DNA from: Bagarius yarrelli
Taxonomy: Eukaryota; Chordata; Actinopteri; Siluriformes; Sisoridae
Assembly: GCA_005784505.1 (NCBI GenBank)
Contig: VCAZ01000038.1
Span: 685,001-749,000, forward strand
Reading direction: 5' to 3'
Length of the DNA: 64,000 nt
The position numbers and the translations under genes are program-made. Shown piece after piece: positions 37,326 through 48,972 of this stretch. The notes under the pieces are model-generated. The model was given only the letters and a program-made list of their open reading frames with translations. It did no database searches and was not told the origin of the DNA. Numbering within the stretch: position 1 is the first letter of the stretch; each line of letters opens with the position of its first letter.

Positions 37326-37605
37326 GTCTCTGGGGACTGTGGGGTCTGGCGACACGTGGTAAGGGCATTTCTTTGTTCTGGCACCAAGATGGTGGAATGA
37401 ACTTCCCTTCAGAAAGTCAGAAGACACTCGTTGTCTTCAAAAGACGATTGAAGACCCACCTCTTTCTCAAATACCTTGACATCTATGCTACTCTTAGTTG
37501 TTACACTTTGTTTTGGCTCTTTAATTCTTACTGCATTATCTGCGTAAAGTTGCTTTGAGACACTGTCCACTGTTAAAAGCACTATACATATAAAAATAAT
37601 GCTCT
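37326..37605 (+). pseudogene. L2-like LINE ORF C-terminus and 3' end
   Basis: Residues ISLFWHQDGGMNFPSESQKT and VVFKRRLKTHLFLKYL match the (W)NxLP...FKRRLKTHLF end of L2-clade ORF2. They are followed by the 3' region aaagttgctttgagacactg and aaaagcactatacatataaa. Only the last ~50 codons remain. Confidence 0.75.
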
Positions 37606-37652
37606 AATGTATCAGTAATGATCTGTTCAATGATAAGACTCAAAGCACATTT

Positions 37653-37702
37653 GTTGGTCGCTCTGGATAAGAGCGTCTGCTAAATGATGTAAATGTAAAT
37701 GT
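37653..37702 (+). mobile_element. Solitary UnaL2-type tail
   Basis: ggtcgctctggataagagcg forms the stem-loop with GGATA loop, followed by tctgctaaatgatgtaaatg. It is the SINE-A tail without a SINE body, as expected for a 5'-truncated LINE or SINE. Confidence 0.78.
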
Positions 37703-38052
37703 GATTTAGCATCTCAGGAGCAGGTAGCCGAGTTAAACCAATACCGTTCTCTATTTTCCTATAATGTAATTTGTTGCCTAACATGAAATAGAGGAAATGC
37801 CACTGGAATAAAAACAAAATCTGTGTAAAAATGTACATTCTTATTTACCTCCGGTACATGTCGCAACCTTTCAAATATCTACATCTGCCATTCTATTTGA
37901 TATGTATTTTATGTCAAAGGGCAACTCTTAATGCTGTGATGTTTTGACTATCTAGACTTTCTGTTTTTAATAAACAAAATACTGCATTTTACATGATTTT
38001 AGAGTTACTCTAAAGGCCACAGGGTATAACACAATGTTGGTCTCATTTGAAG

Positions 38053-38240
38053 GATTCTCCATCCTCCAAGCCATAATGGAGGCAGCGGTGGCAAACAACT
38101 GGCAGGTAACGGCTCGATCAGTGGGCAGCGTGACAGACCCGCAGGAGTACAGACGCATCATCGAGGAAATGGACAGAAGGCAGGAGAAGCGCTATCTCAT
38201 TGACTGTGAAGTGGACAGGATCAACACCATCTTAGAGCAG
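38053..38240 (+). CDS. gria3: gria3 exon 4 (amino-terminal domain)
   Basis: A 188-nt exon. Its first two bases (ga) complete the Gly codon started at 4010; it then encodes 62 residues beginning FSILQAIMEAAVANNWQVTA and ending CEVDRINTILEQ, and closes in phase 0. Length and phase equal those of mammalian GRIA3 exon 4, which is shorter than GRIA2 exon 4. RRIIEEMDRRQEKRYLIDC is typical of GluA3. It continues the first lobe of the extracellular domain after a 34-kb intron. The donor is CAG|GTAAAA. The acceptor (catttgaag|GA) has an unusually poor pyrimidine tract, but homology fixes the boundary. Confidence 0.96.
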
Positions 38241-39003
38241 GTAAAAGATCTCTTTCTCGCTTTCCAATAATCGAAATAAATTGCAGGGTTAATAGCACCA
38301 AGCCTGTTTGTTAGCCTGTAATCTTTAATGCTGAAGGTGGCTACAGATCTCATTCCTCTTTCAGCGCATTAATCGTCGGGTAATCCCCAGATCCAACCTG
38401 CCACCACTTCACCCATGTCAATTCCACAGCAAAGAAATTGTTAATAGTTCGGGGGGAAAAGGTGACAGCTTAACAGGAACATAATTAAGATGAACAGATT
38501 TGGGGAATGTGCAGATCTGAAGACGGTAATTCCACAACATATTTTTCTTTTTATTTTCCCGGTAATCACATTTTTTTTCAGGATTTAGAGTTTATTTGTA
38601 CGTTAGATCACCGATTTACTGTTCATAAAATAAATTTACTGTTCATAAAATAAATAAACAGTCTGTTCATGTATTTTAAATGAACGAACTGGTGGAAGCT
38701 CTAAGGGTGTTTTTTTGTATTTGTAATTGTTTTATAATGCTTAATTGTTAACATGGCATCCGCTTGACAATAATGATGTGCATCAAAACTGGAATTCTAA
38801 ATGTGGTCTTATTGCATCCAATCGTGCAAGTGGGGATAAAAAAGACGACAAATATCTTTTTTTTTATTCATACTTGAGATGTAGGTGAAGCAGAAAACTG
38901 AATTATAGTTACTATTCACAGGCAACGTTAACATCACTAACATTTTTTTCTTTTTTGCAGTTATTTATATCTTGAGTTTAAACCAAGTACAGATACTATA
39001 GAC

Positions 39004-39220
39004 CAGTGGTTCTGAAACTTTTTTTGCTGGGCCTCAGCAAGGACAAATATTAAGTGGAGCGTTACACCGCGCAGAGACAATGGCTAGAGGGGAGTGTGGC
39101 ATGACTAATATATATATATATAAATTCCCTTTTTTTACACTAGCCGTTTCACTATAAGCTGTTCCACGCCTTTAGTATAACTTTGTGCCCTGTACGAGCC
39201 CCCAAGTTTGGGAATCGCTG
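39004..39220. mobile_element. hAT MITE with 8-bp target-site duplication
   Basis: 217 bp bounded by cagtggttctgaaact and agtttgggaatcgctg, a 16-bp terminal inverted repeat with 4 mismatches. The direct repeat ctatagac lies at 38996-39003 and 39221-39228. A CAGTGGTTCTCAAACT-like end plus an 8-bp duplication is diagnostic of hAT-type MITEs. Confidence 0.9.
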
Positions 39221-40556
39221 CTATAGACATTCAGATATTTTACAAAACAAACACACACCGATACAGACAGGGTCATTGCTCTACACACTTACACACAAGT
39301 GTGATGACTGTTTTCTGATTCTTTGCAAACAAAATTTTTTGATAGTGTTAGTAGAAACAAGGATCCCATAAACACTACACATTTTAAAATAAAATGCAGT
39401 AGGAAGAAAATTCGACTTAACTGTAAATGCAATATTTTATATTAAAACATTTACCTACCAGTTTCACACCCAGCCCTTACCTAAGACTGTATTTCTTCCA
39501 AATATTTCAGCAGATTAAATCATGCAATAGATTAAAGGAAGAAGAGAAGTATTTTAAGGGGGGAATTAAAAAAAAGGTCTATTTATTGGTCTCCGGGACA
39601 GGCAGTAATCTTTTTTTCCCACCCACTTCAGCATACTTTTTCTAAATTGAATGTAATAGTTCTAATCTTGCAGCGGCTGAGAGAAGCTTTCAGTGAATGA
39701 CGGTAGAATGATCAGAAATGGGCAGCCACGGGCTCTATCAGTGTATGACGCCATGCTGCTGTGAGCAACAGTAAAGATAAGCCACACTGAAAGGAGGAGA
39801 GTCACTTTTTATGATCAGCCAGTGAAGTATGCCTGCTCTCTTTTATGGTTTTTAAGCAAAGCTACTGGGGTCTCCAGAGGCTAATGTTTGTTGGAGAGGA
39901 CAGCTAGGTCCGGGGTCTTTCTGTCTCAATCAAGCTGTGTGAGAAAGCACAGCCAATGTGAGGACGATGGTGTGATATCTTGTGATATAGAGTAGGCTAT
40001 ATTATGTTGTCTGCAGAAACAAAAATTGCCTTACAATCATGCCACAGCATGTAAAATTGAAGGTTCTATAAAACCTCCATCTGGAATAATGCCCTCTTGC
40101 TGAAATGATGTGCTACTTTATATTCGCTACAAAAAAAAAAACACATATTGCAGATATTCTGTACACTTTATAGTAGGGGGTCTTAAACTTGTTACATTCA
40201 GGGACACCTTTTTCTCTATTTTCTGCACAATTTGGTCACCTGCCAATTCACACCCACCATCCAGCCATCTCACCTATCATACAACAGCTACCTGCTGGGG
40301 AGGGGGAGGACTAACACCTTTTTCCTCCATGATATGTGATGTCAGTCAGTGGCATCTTTTCAAACCGCTGTTCATGCTGTGTTGCACACATGTGAGCCTA
40401 CAGACACCCACGACTGGTTAGTTTCCTGTGCTTACATGGAAAATAGACTCAAACTCTGAGACAAACAAATAGGAAACGTTCCCTTTTCATAACTGGTTTT
40501 TAAAAAAAAAAAGCATTTGTTTTTAAGCAATTTTAGTTTGGCTTGTGTGTTTGTGA

Positions 40557-40865
40557 GTGTAGTGTAGTGTCGTCTAGTCTAGTGTACTCTAGTGTAGTCT
40601 AGTCTAGTGTAGTGTCGTCTAGTCTAGTGTATTCTAGTGAGTCTAGTCTAGTGTACCCTAGTGTAGTCTAGTCTAGTGTGGTCTAGTGTAGTCTAGTCTA
40701 GAGTAGTCTAGTGTAGTCTAGTCTAGTGTGGTCTAGTGTAGTCTAGTCTAGAGTAGTCTAGTCTAGTGTAGTCTAGTGTAGTCTAGTCTAGAGTAGTCTA
40801 GTCTAGTGTAGTGTAGTCTAGTGTAGTCTAGTCTAATGTCATCTAGTCTAGAGTAGTTGAGTCGT
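40557..40865. repeat. TAGTC/TAGTG minisatellite
   Basis: About 300 nt of 5-bp steps, tctag, tgtag and gagtag, grouped into longer units such as agtctagtctagtgtagtct. It is almost free of other sequence. Confidence 0.93.
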
Positions 40866-41628
40866 ATATGTTATCCTAATTGCAAGTCTTTAAATATGTA
40901 AATTCATCTTATTTCATTGTTTGTATTTGTTCCAACACAGTTCGAGTTATTACACTGGCTTGGTTATGCATCACCTACCAGTTCCCGAGGGGGTTTGTGT
41001 CTTAAATCTATCACCTGCCCAGGCTGGGATGGCGGACCCTCATGATGGTTTTTGATGCAGAAGTTCGCTTACAGGCAACAGCCTGCTCAGCTCCTCTTTG
41101 AAAAATGAATCTTTATGAATGGCATGTGGGTCAACCCCAAGGCTTGCAAGCTGTTCAAAGTCTGCAGTGCAGATTGTAGTGCCAGACAGACAGATAGAGT
41201 ACACCCGACAATAAACCAAGGCAAAACAACAGCAGTGAAACTTGCTCCAGGAAATCCACCACACATTTTCCACAAGAGTAAGGGGGGCATTTTAGGTTCG
41301 TTTCTCCCAGAAAAAGGAGCTCCAGATAGCTGAAGATGAATCCTCTTGGTTTTCTGCTGCCACAACAATGATGAAATTCATGATGTGCATCCTCAGTTGT
41401 GGATTAGTGGGCCCTCATTTACACACTTATAGCTACTTGTCATTTGTCGTACCAAAGAGTAGATAAGAGACTGTCAAATGGATCCTGCTTAGAATCCCAC
41501 AGAATTTTATTTGGCAGCAGTGTTAAAATTTCAGGCATTATAAGGTTGACTTGTTGGTTTCTTTTTCTGTCCATATTATCTTTAAATCTTTTTTAAAAAA
41601 TTCCACTATAGTATATAATACATTGAGT

Positions 41629-41743
41629 TACTAAGCAATTGGGGGTTAAGGGCCTTGCTCAGGGGCCCAGCAGTGGTGGCTTGGTGGTGAACCCAAGTCT
41701 TCAAGTTGGTTGTCCAACACCTTAACCACTGCACTACAACTTC
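41629..41743 (-). mobile_element. SINE-A, tail-less and internally deleted
   Basis: Reverse: gcaattgggggttaagggcc, cttgctcaggggcccagcag, ggttgtccaacaccttaacc and actgcactacaacttcc. Confidence 0.8.
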
Positions 41744-41794
41744 CTTATTCATTCATAAGAAGGAAAAAATTATTTGATCCCCTGCTAAACAGTC

Positions 41795-42105
41795 TGTATG
41801 TAACAATTACTCCACTGAGGCAAGACGTATAGAACCCAACTGCAGTTTATTTCCAGTGTAAACTAATAATAAATTACAAACTAAACTTGACTAGACCAAA
41901 CAGAAACAGGAACAAGAACAAGAACAGGGACATTAGCATTTAATAGGAATCTTAGCATAACACAAACTCACCACAGTAGTACAGAAAACAATCATGCACA
42001 AAACAACCAATGAGAACACGACACAAGGACAAGGGGAAGCACATAACAGGAAGATATGAGGACAAAACAGGAAGTAACTAAGGCTAGCTTAGCTAGCTAG
42101 CAAGC
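41795..42105. repeat. Dispersed repeat, copy 1
   Basis: Shares ccactgaggcaagacgtata / cactgaggcgagatgtatat, tgcagtttattt, aaccaatgagaa, gacacaaggacaa and gacaaaacaggaag with 62165-62560, in the same order and direction. The family is unknown; it may be an LTR or a retroelement end. Confidence 0.7.
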
Positions 42106-42111
42106 TTAGCT

Positions 42112-42290
42112 AACATTTGGCAGACACCCTTATCCAGAGCAACTTACATATATCTAATTTATACAACTGAGCAATTAGGGGTTAAGGGCCTTGCTCAGGG
42201 ACCCAGCAGTGGTGCCTTGGTGGAGCTGGGAATCGAACCTACAATCTTCAGGTTGATAGTCCAACACCTTAACCATGAGCCACCACTTCC
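42112..42290 (-). mobile_element. SINE-A, near full length
   Basis: Reverse: aacatttggcagacaccctt, atccagagcaacttacatat, gcaattaggggttaagggcc, gctgggaatcgaacctacaa and aaccatgagccaccacttcc. Confidence 0.87.
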
Positions 42291-42659
42291 AAACAAACCA
42301 AACTAAAACATGAAACAAGAACCTCACACTGTAATTTTAATGGTGGGTTTATTGTAACAGTAAAAGACAGATTAACAACAAAAACAGCCAGAAAAACACA
42401 TTTTTAAAATAGTTATGAATTGATTTGCATTTTAATGAGGAGTGACATGAGAATGCGATGCCCTATCAATCAACGTGATCCATTGATCCCTTTTTATTCA
42501 AGTAATCATCACCTGACAATATTATATAAACACAAATTTATTTTAATGTCATTAATCATTTTGATCTTTTGGCTTTTTTTTTACTCAATTAAGCATTTTT
42601 TCATAAATGATACGGAATTTTATGTTGGTTGCAGGATTATTACACTTTAAAATGTTTTT

Positions 42660-43051
42660 TTACATTTACGTCATTTGGCAATTAAGCAATTATAAGGCCT
42701 TAAAAGGGGTTAAAGGGGTTGTTCAGGGGACCAGGGTGGTGGCTTGATGGTGGGAATCGTACCCCGATCTTTTTTGGTGTCAGTCCAACACATTTACATT
42801 TACATTTACATTTGCAAGCATTTGGCAGACGCCCTTATCCAGAGCGACTTACAATATTCCTTGTTATACAACTGAGCAATTGGGGGTTAAGGGCCTTGCT
42901 CAGGGGTCCAACAGTGGTGGCTTGCTGGAGCCGGGAATCGAACCCACAAACCTTCGGGTTGGTAATCCAACACCTTAAACCATGAGCCACCACTTCCACT
43001 TCCACACCACTTCCAACACTTCCACACCTTAACCACTAAGCCACTGCTTCC
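42660..43051 (-). mobile_element. SINE-A nested inside another SINE-A
   Basis: The outer copy starts at 42660 (acatttacgtcatttggcaa) and is interrupted after cagtccaaca at 42790. A complete reverse SINE-A occupies about 42791-42998. After a short CTTCCA-type stretch the outer copy resumes at about 43022 (ccacaccttaaccactaagc) and ends at 43051. Confidence 0.82.
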
Positions 43052-43654
43052 GTCTTTTTAATTTATTTATTTATTTATTTTTATGACAGAGCGAAAGTTC
43101 TAGCATCCCTTTAGAATCCATAATGAGTTCATAAAATCAAGGCTCTATTGTTTTCAAGCTGTCAGTCACGATCAACTTCAGCCGAAGCTCAGAAAATGTA
43201 ACCCCATGAAAAAGACAAAGCTTCAGATCACTTCGATTTGACGTCTAACATTCACATTAATTGATTGCTGTCTGTCTCGGCTACTTTTAGTGTTTGCATA
43301 GACAGAAAATACTTTCCTGAAAGTGAAAAGGAAATCAAAAGGAGCAAGTGATCCCACCTCAGCGCACTGACACTAGCATGCCAAACTGGGCCAACGCTGA
43401 GAGGCCAGGATTAGCACCGAGTTGGTTCCTTTTGATTTTAAAGCGAGCCTAAGAAAGCTGAGGCTTTAAAAGCTTTGCTACAGTTTTTAGCTCGAGGGAC
43501 CATTTAATATATCAGCTCGGTAAACTTAGCTGTATGAAAGGGTTAAGCTATGTGTTCTGTTTAGCATGCTTAGCATTTTAGCACTGGGTCTTGTATTCAG
43601 TTCAATGGTATTTGTATGGTGCTTTCAATAAATGGACTCAAACAGTCTCAAATC

Positions 43655-43800
43655 GGCAAGAAGGTCTCAGGTTCGCATCCACTTCAGAGGTCTTTCTGTG
43701 TGGAGTTGACATGTTCTCTCTATTTGTGTGGGTTTACGCCGGGTACGCCGCTATCCTCCTACAGTCCAAAAACATTAATGTTAAATTAATTGGTGAGCTT
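43655..43800 (+). mobile_element. V-SINE, 3'-truncated
   Basis: gcaagaaggtctcaggttcg (B box), tctttctgtgtggagttgac, gtgtgggtttacgccgggta and taaattaattggtgagctt. The tail is missing. Confidence 0.82.
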
Positions 43801-44149
43801 ATTACCGCAGTAAGCATAAAATAAATCTAAAATGGACCATTCCAAATACTTTGGCGTGCTTTTAGTATATTTAGTGCAACAAAAGTGTTATAAATACAGT
43901 ATAACTATACAGCAGGATAAGTTTTTTTATTAAGAGGGGAATTGTGGCCTTGATTTTCAGGGGCATTTTTAATCTTTATGAGGGCAGTTATACATTTAGA
44001 TTTCCATAAAGATATATAAAATATAATCCAAAGAACTTCTAATAAGAAGAATAAAAAAACTTGCTAGGCTTTTTATAAAATTTCTTTTTCTTCATGTTAC
44101 ACTTAGATTGTAAAAATTGATTTATTTATTGATAGAGATTCAAAGCGTT

Positions 44150-44200
44150 TTGTTCGTCGCTGTGGATAAGGGCATCTGCCAAACGCTGTAAATGTAAATC
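44150..44200 (+). mobile_element. Solitary UnaL2-type tail
   Basis: tcgtcgctgtggataagggc and atctgccaaacgctgtaaat: the GGATA stem-loop tail alone. Confidence 0.72.
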
Positions 44201-45079
44201 GAGAACAACACTGTAAGATAAGAAGCTTAATGTTAACACCATTTCAGAATGAGATTCGGCGAGGGGGGGTTCCCTCCAAGTTGCCCCTGCCTGAGCTGAC
44301 ATCCAGGGGTGATGGCACGGTGTTCTGTCAGCATGTCCCTTTCCAATTAAACTCCTTTAATAATCCTAAAATAATAATACACATATTAAAGATCTCAGAG
44401 ATCTCCTTTTGTTATTTTGAATAAAATTCGACAATAACACTTACATCATCGTCATCGTCACCGACTGACGAAAAAAAACCTGCATGCAGATATTTTAATC
44501 TATAAGCCTGGGCTTTATTAAAAATCCCACATCAAAAATCAAATAAAGATAGTTTCATTCAAAGACACTACAATTCCAGAATTACGCTTTAAAGAGTGTC
44601 GTTTAAAAAGGAAATTTGGGTTCCAAATGTTCTCCTACTCGAAAAGGGCAATCACGTAAGCCGCAGCAGTCTGGTCATGCATACCGAGTCTCACTCACCC
44701 ATGCCTAATTCTGAGGGTAATTTTGTCTCATCCAATCTATAGCCTTCGCAGATACCTTCCTTAAAAAGAAAAAAACTGCCGGCAGATATTTTAATCGATA
44801 GCATGGCTTAATCTTTAGTACATATTGTACATTTTTTTTATATAAAATTAAACTTAAATAACCGGGTTTTTTTACCCTTACAATGTACATTTATGGGTAA
44901 TTTTGGTCATTTTCAGTTAAATTATTTGTTATATAACCCCTAATAATACATTTTTGACTATGACACTGATTTTTCTGGATACATCTTGTAGTTTGATTCT
45001 GGAATGAATTTACACGACGGCTTTGTGGTGCACAACACAACATCATTTACAAAGCAAACTTTCTGTAACAGAAGCAAAC

Positions 45080-45700
45080 CACAAGCTTGTTTCTGTTGCG
45101 TTGTAGCTTTTTTTCTGTTTTCTTTTATTGAAACTTGTTTCCGTTGTGTTGTAGCTTGTTCTGTTGCATTGTAGCTTGTTCTGTTGTGTTGTGGCTTATT
45201 CTGTTGCATTGTAGCTCGTTTCTGTTGTGTTGTAGCTTTTTCTATTGCCTTGTAGCTCATTTCCGTTGCGTGTTGTAGCTTATTCTGTTGCATTGTAGCT
45301 TGTTCTGTTGTGTTGTAGCTTTTTCTATTGCCTTGTAGCTCGTTTCTGTTGTGTTGTAGCTTGTTTTTGTTGCGATGTAGCTTGTTTCCTCTGTGTTGTA
45401 ACTTGTTTCAGTTTTGCTGTAACTTGTTTCGGTGGCATTGTAGCTTGTTTCTGTTGTGTTCTAGCTTATTCTGTTGCATTGTAGCTCGTTTCTGTTGTAT
45501 TGTAGCTTATTTCTATTGCCTTGTAGCTTGTTTTCTTTGCATTGTAGCTTGTTTCCGTTGTGTTGTAACTTGTTTCTGTTGCATTGTAGTCGTTTCTGGT
45601 GCGTCGTGGCTTGATTCCATTGTGTTATAGCTTGTTTCCGTTAGGTTGTAGCTTTTCTCCATTGTGTTGTAGCTTGTTCTGTTATGTTGTAACATCAGTG
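45080..45700. repeat. 20/21-bp minisatellite
   Basis: About 30 units of ttgtagcttgtttctgttgt(g). The 21-nt form keeps frames open on both strands (CCSLFLL on +, NRTSYNT/QQKQATT on -), which explains the 60-110-codon open frames here. They are not genes. Confidence 0.92.
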
Positions 45701-48129
45701 AAAACTTGCAACTATTGTTACTATAAACTTGTAACTGTTGTGATGCCTCACAACAACTAAGAGCTGATAATAAAACAGATATCAGACATGTTTAATCAGA
45801 GTAAATTCAAGCCATAGAATTGTGTGATAAAGGTAGGAGAGCCATTTTGAGGTTCTTCAGTTCGTCTGCTAGCGCTTTATGCAGTTTAGTATGTACCTGA
45901 TGTTTTCCCTAATCAAGAAGATCAATTAAAATCCTACCTCAGCATTGGACCCAACTTGCTTATGGGTATGACAACAGAATATATTAGATACATTAGCCAC
46001 AATGATTATACAATTTCCCTTCTGTAAATTTGCACTCGAATATTATCGGTGTCACACCCTCAAGTAAAAATCAAATAAAGGTTGTTTTTATGCAAAAAAA
46101 ACACCACATGACCAGCAATTTGTTCATTGTTGATTTTTTATATCATTATAATTTATTTATCGGCTTGTCATCAACTCACGAACCCCCTGCGATTCCCTTG
46201 CGGACCCCTAAGGGTTTGGGGTTTCAGAAGTTTAGAAAACCCAGACATAGGCCACCGATTATCACCTACTATCACTTATGCCTAATTTTGAGTGTAATTT
46301 TGTCCCAACCAATTATTAGGCTTTGCAGACAACTTCAAATATCCAAGACAGGTCTGTGCTTAGCAGCGTTTTAGTTAAAGGTCAGGCATAAGCTTACATG
46401 GCCAGGCAGTTTTGAGCCTAGACTTTTATTGAATGTCCAGAGCAAATATAATTCTTTGCCTTTTATTCCCCAATCCCTTGAATTATTCCCTTTTTTCTGG
46501 GCACATAGAGTAGACTTGAACTTTGGCTAAGTATAAGGTCATACAAGCCCATCTTTGCTATTCACAAGGTAGTGAAACTTCTTTCAAGGACAAGGAAGAA
46601 AAAAAATAACGCTTCCTGCCTCGGGGGGACAAAAAGAGGGATGGAGCTGGAGGTAGAATTGATGTGTGGCACAGAGGCAGTGTAAAAGAAGATTACAGTC
46701 ACAGCGAAAGTGGCATTTACTGCATTTTAACCGTAACCCCCCTCCTCTAATCCAGTCTCCTAAATGCCTCTCAAGGCTGCTCCTACGGGAATAATCCCAC
46801 CTTAAACCATCATTCTTATTTATTAGCAGGATTCCACTAGCAGTAGTTATGAAATATTACACAGGTTTCTGCTTCTAAGCTCTTTAAGATTCCGAAAACA
46901 CCTAAAGTACAAAGGTGTAGCTGGAGACCAGGATAACAAAAACTCTCTCAAGGTTAGTTTATAGACCGAAGCACAGATTAGAATGCAGCAGCTATATCTC
47001 AGCCAGATTTGGCTTCCAGCCTTGTATTTGGAAAGGCAAATTAATTAGCTTGTGTGCACCGTTGATTTTTTTATTTTTTTTGATTTTGTGCTGCAATCTG
47101 CAAAAGGCGAGGCCAGACTCAGGCCTGTGGACGAAGCAATGTCATTAAGCTCTTGCTGTGCCTGAACTAAAGTTGTAGAGTGTTCCTGCTGGTTCGCAGG
47201 TTGTGAGGCAGTGTTCTAGAGCCAACTCCTGCTTAGGTGCATGAGGACCCGCAGCACGATCAGTGTGTGGGAGAGATCTGCTGCAGTCACCGGTTCCAGC
47301 TACCTTTACTAGTGCCAGAAGTCAAGGCCATCTTGTTTGAACAATGTTTATCGCTCTCACCCAGTGGAACCGACACTGGAAATCTTTATCTAAGATATTA
47401 CGTCTGTATCACTGGACGTTTATGATAACAGCAGCAAGAGAATGACTTGTCGAATGGGAGTCGTGTAATTGGATCCAATGAGCTCTTTTTTCTGCCTTAA
47501 TAAAGCTAATCAAGCATTGCGTAATTGTTTCATAAGCTCACGCATCGGGTGTTGGATTAGACAAACACGGAAAACACTCGTCTGATTTATTTTGGATCTT
47601 GGGACATGTTATGTACAAGAAATGTTTGTTCTAGATGGTTGGTTGCAAGTCCTATTTTTCTGCAACAAATGACAACAAATGCAAAAAATGTTGTTCATCT
47701 TTATTTCTTTCTTTCTATTCTCTACCCCTTTTTTACCCTTTCCAGACCGCCTCTCTTTTCCTCCCCTGGCATCACTTGAACTTGCTGTGACAGTCAGAAT
47801 AAACTGACCTACTTGAGCAACCAGATAAGATCAGATTAGTGGAGGCAAAGCTTTGCTATCTCGTGTACCGTTCCCTTCAGACAGTAAACAGTCCACTGCA
47901 TCAGCATCGGAGCCAGGCAAATGTGTGGGTTTGATTCGCTTGGCATTTAAATCTAAATCGCAGGATATGGCGAGCAAAAGTTTAGCATTACATCATGATA
48001 TTTTATTCATATTTAACAGCGATCAGCAAACAATTAAAAAATGTATTTGTAAATAAAGCTGTAAGTATTGTTATTTTCTAATTACAGCACGGACTGATGC
48101 GTTTTATTTCTCTACCACAATCCTATACC

Positions 48130-48270
48130 ACAATCTCTCTCTCTTTCCCTCTCTCTATCTCTCTCTCTCTTTCCATTCCGCTCTCTCTTTTTCTCTCTCT
48201 CGCTCGCTCTCTTTCTATCTCTATCTCTCTATCTCTCTCTCGCTCAATCTCTCTCTCCCTCCTTCTCTCT
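48130..48270. repeat. CT-rich microsatellite
   Basis: TCTC/TCGC/TATC mixture on the + strand. Confidence 0.92.
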
Positions 48271-48353
48271 CATTTTTTTATTCTATCTTTCTGTAATAGA
48301 AAATTTATTTGTTTATTTTGAGAACTCTGCCCTTTCCACAATTTAATCTTCTA

Positions 48354-48690
48354 TTACATTTTTGGCATTTGGAAGACATCCGTGTCTAAAGTGAAATTAC
48401 ATTAATCTAAAAGAAAGGGATGTTCAGGTGCATAATAGTGGAAGAATGGTGGTGATGGGACTTGAACCCACAATTTTCCATTCACATTTACGGCATTTGG
48501 CAGACACCCTTATCCGGAGCAACTTACATTATCTCAATTTATACAACTGAGCAATTGGGGCCCAACTGTGGTAACTTGGTGGTGCTTGGAATCAAACCCT
48601 GATCTTCCAATGAGCAGTCCAACACTTTAACCATTGCGCTATCACTTCCCCTAAAATCAGCAGTCCAACACCTTAAGCAACACCTGAAGC
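48354..48690 (-). mobile_element. SINE-A nested inside an older SINE-A
   Basis: The outer copy (ttggcatttggaagacatcc ... gggacttgaacccacaattt) stops at about 48480. A complete inner reverse copy runs 48482-48652. The outer copy resumes with aaaatcagcagtccaacacc. Confidence 0.82.
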
Positions 48691-48856
48691 CACCATTATT
48701 CACATTTTATCCATATTTATTTTTAGAGTTATGGGGAAACCCTTTAAAATCTAATTTATTTCTGGTTATTATGATTTAATAAAGTATGTAAAATTGCATG
48801 AACAGTTAAAGATTCTTAAAGAAAGCATACGTAATGTGACACATTTTTCATTAAGC

Positions 48857-48972
48857 GGATTTGGTAGTGCAGTGGTTGAGGTGTTGGACTGCTAATTGAA
48901 AGATCAGGGTCTGATTCCCAGCACCACCAAGCTTCCACCTCTGTAAGTTACTCTGGATAAGGGCGTCTGCAG
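48857..48972 (+). mobile_element. SINE-A, internally deleted
   Basis: tggtagtgcagtggttgagg, gggtctgattcccagcacca (B box), then directly ctgtaagttactctggataa and gggcgtctgcagc. Confidence 0.8.

Noticed and set aside
28857..44670. agggcaattacgtaag near 28994 resembles agggcaatcacgtaag near 44645
   Set aside because: A 16-base match with one difference and no extension; could easily be chance.
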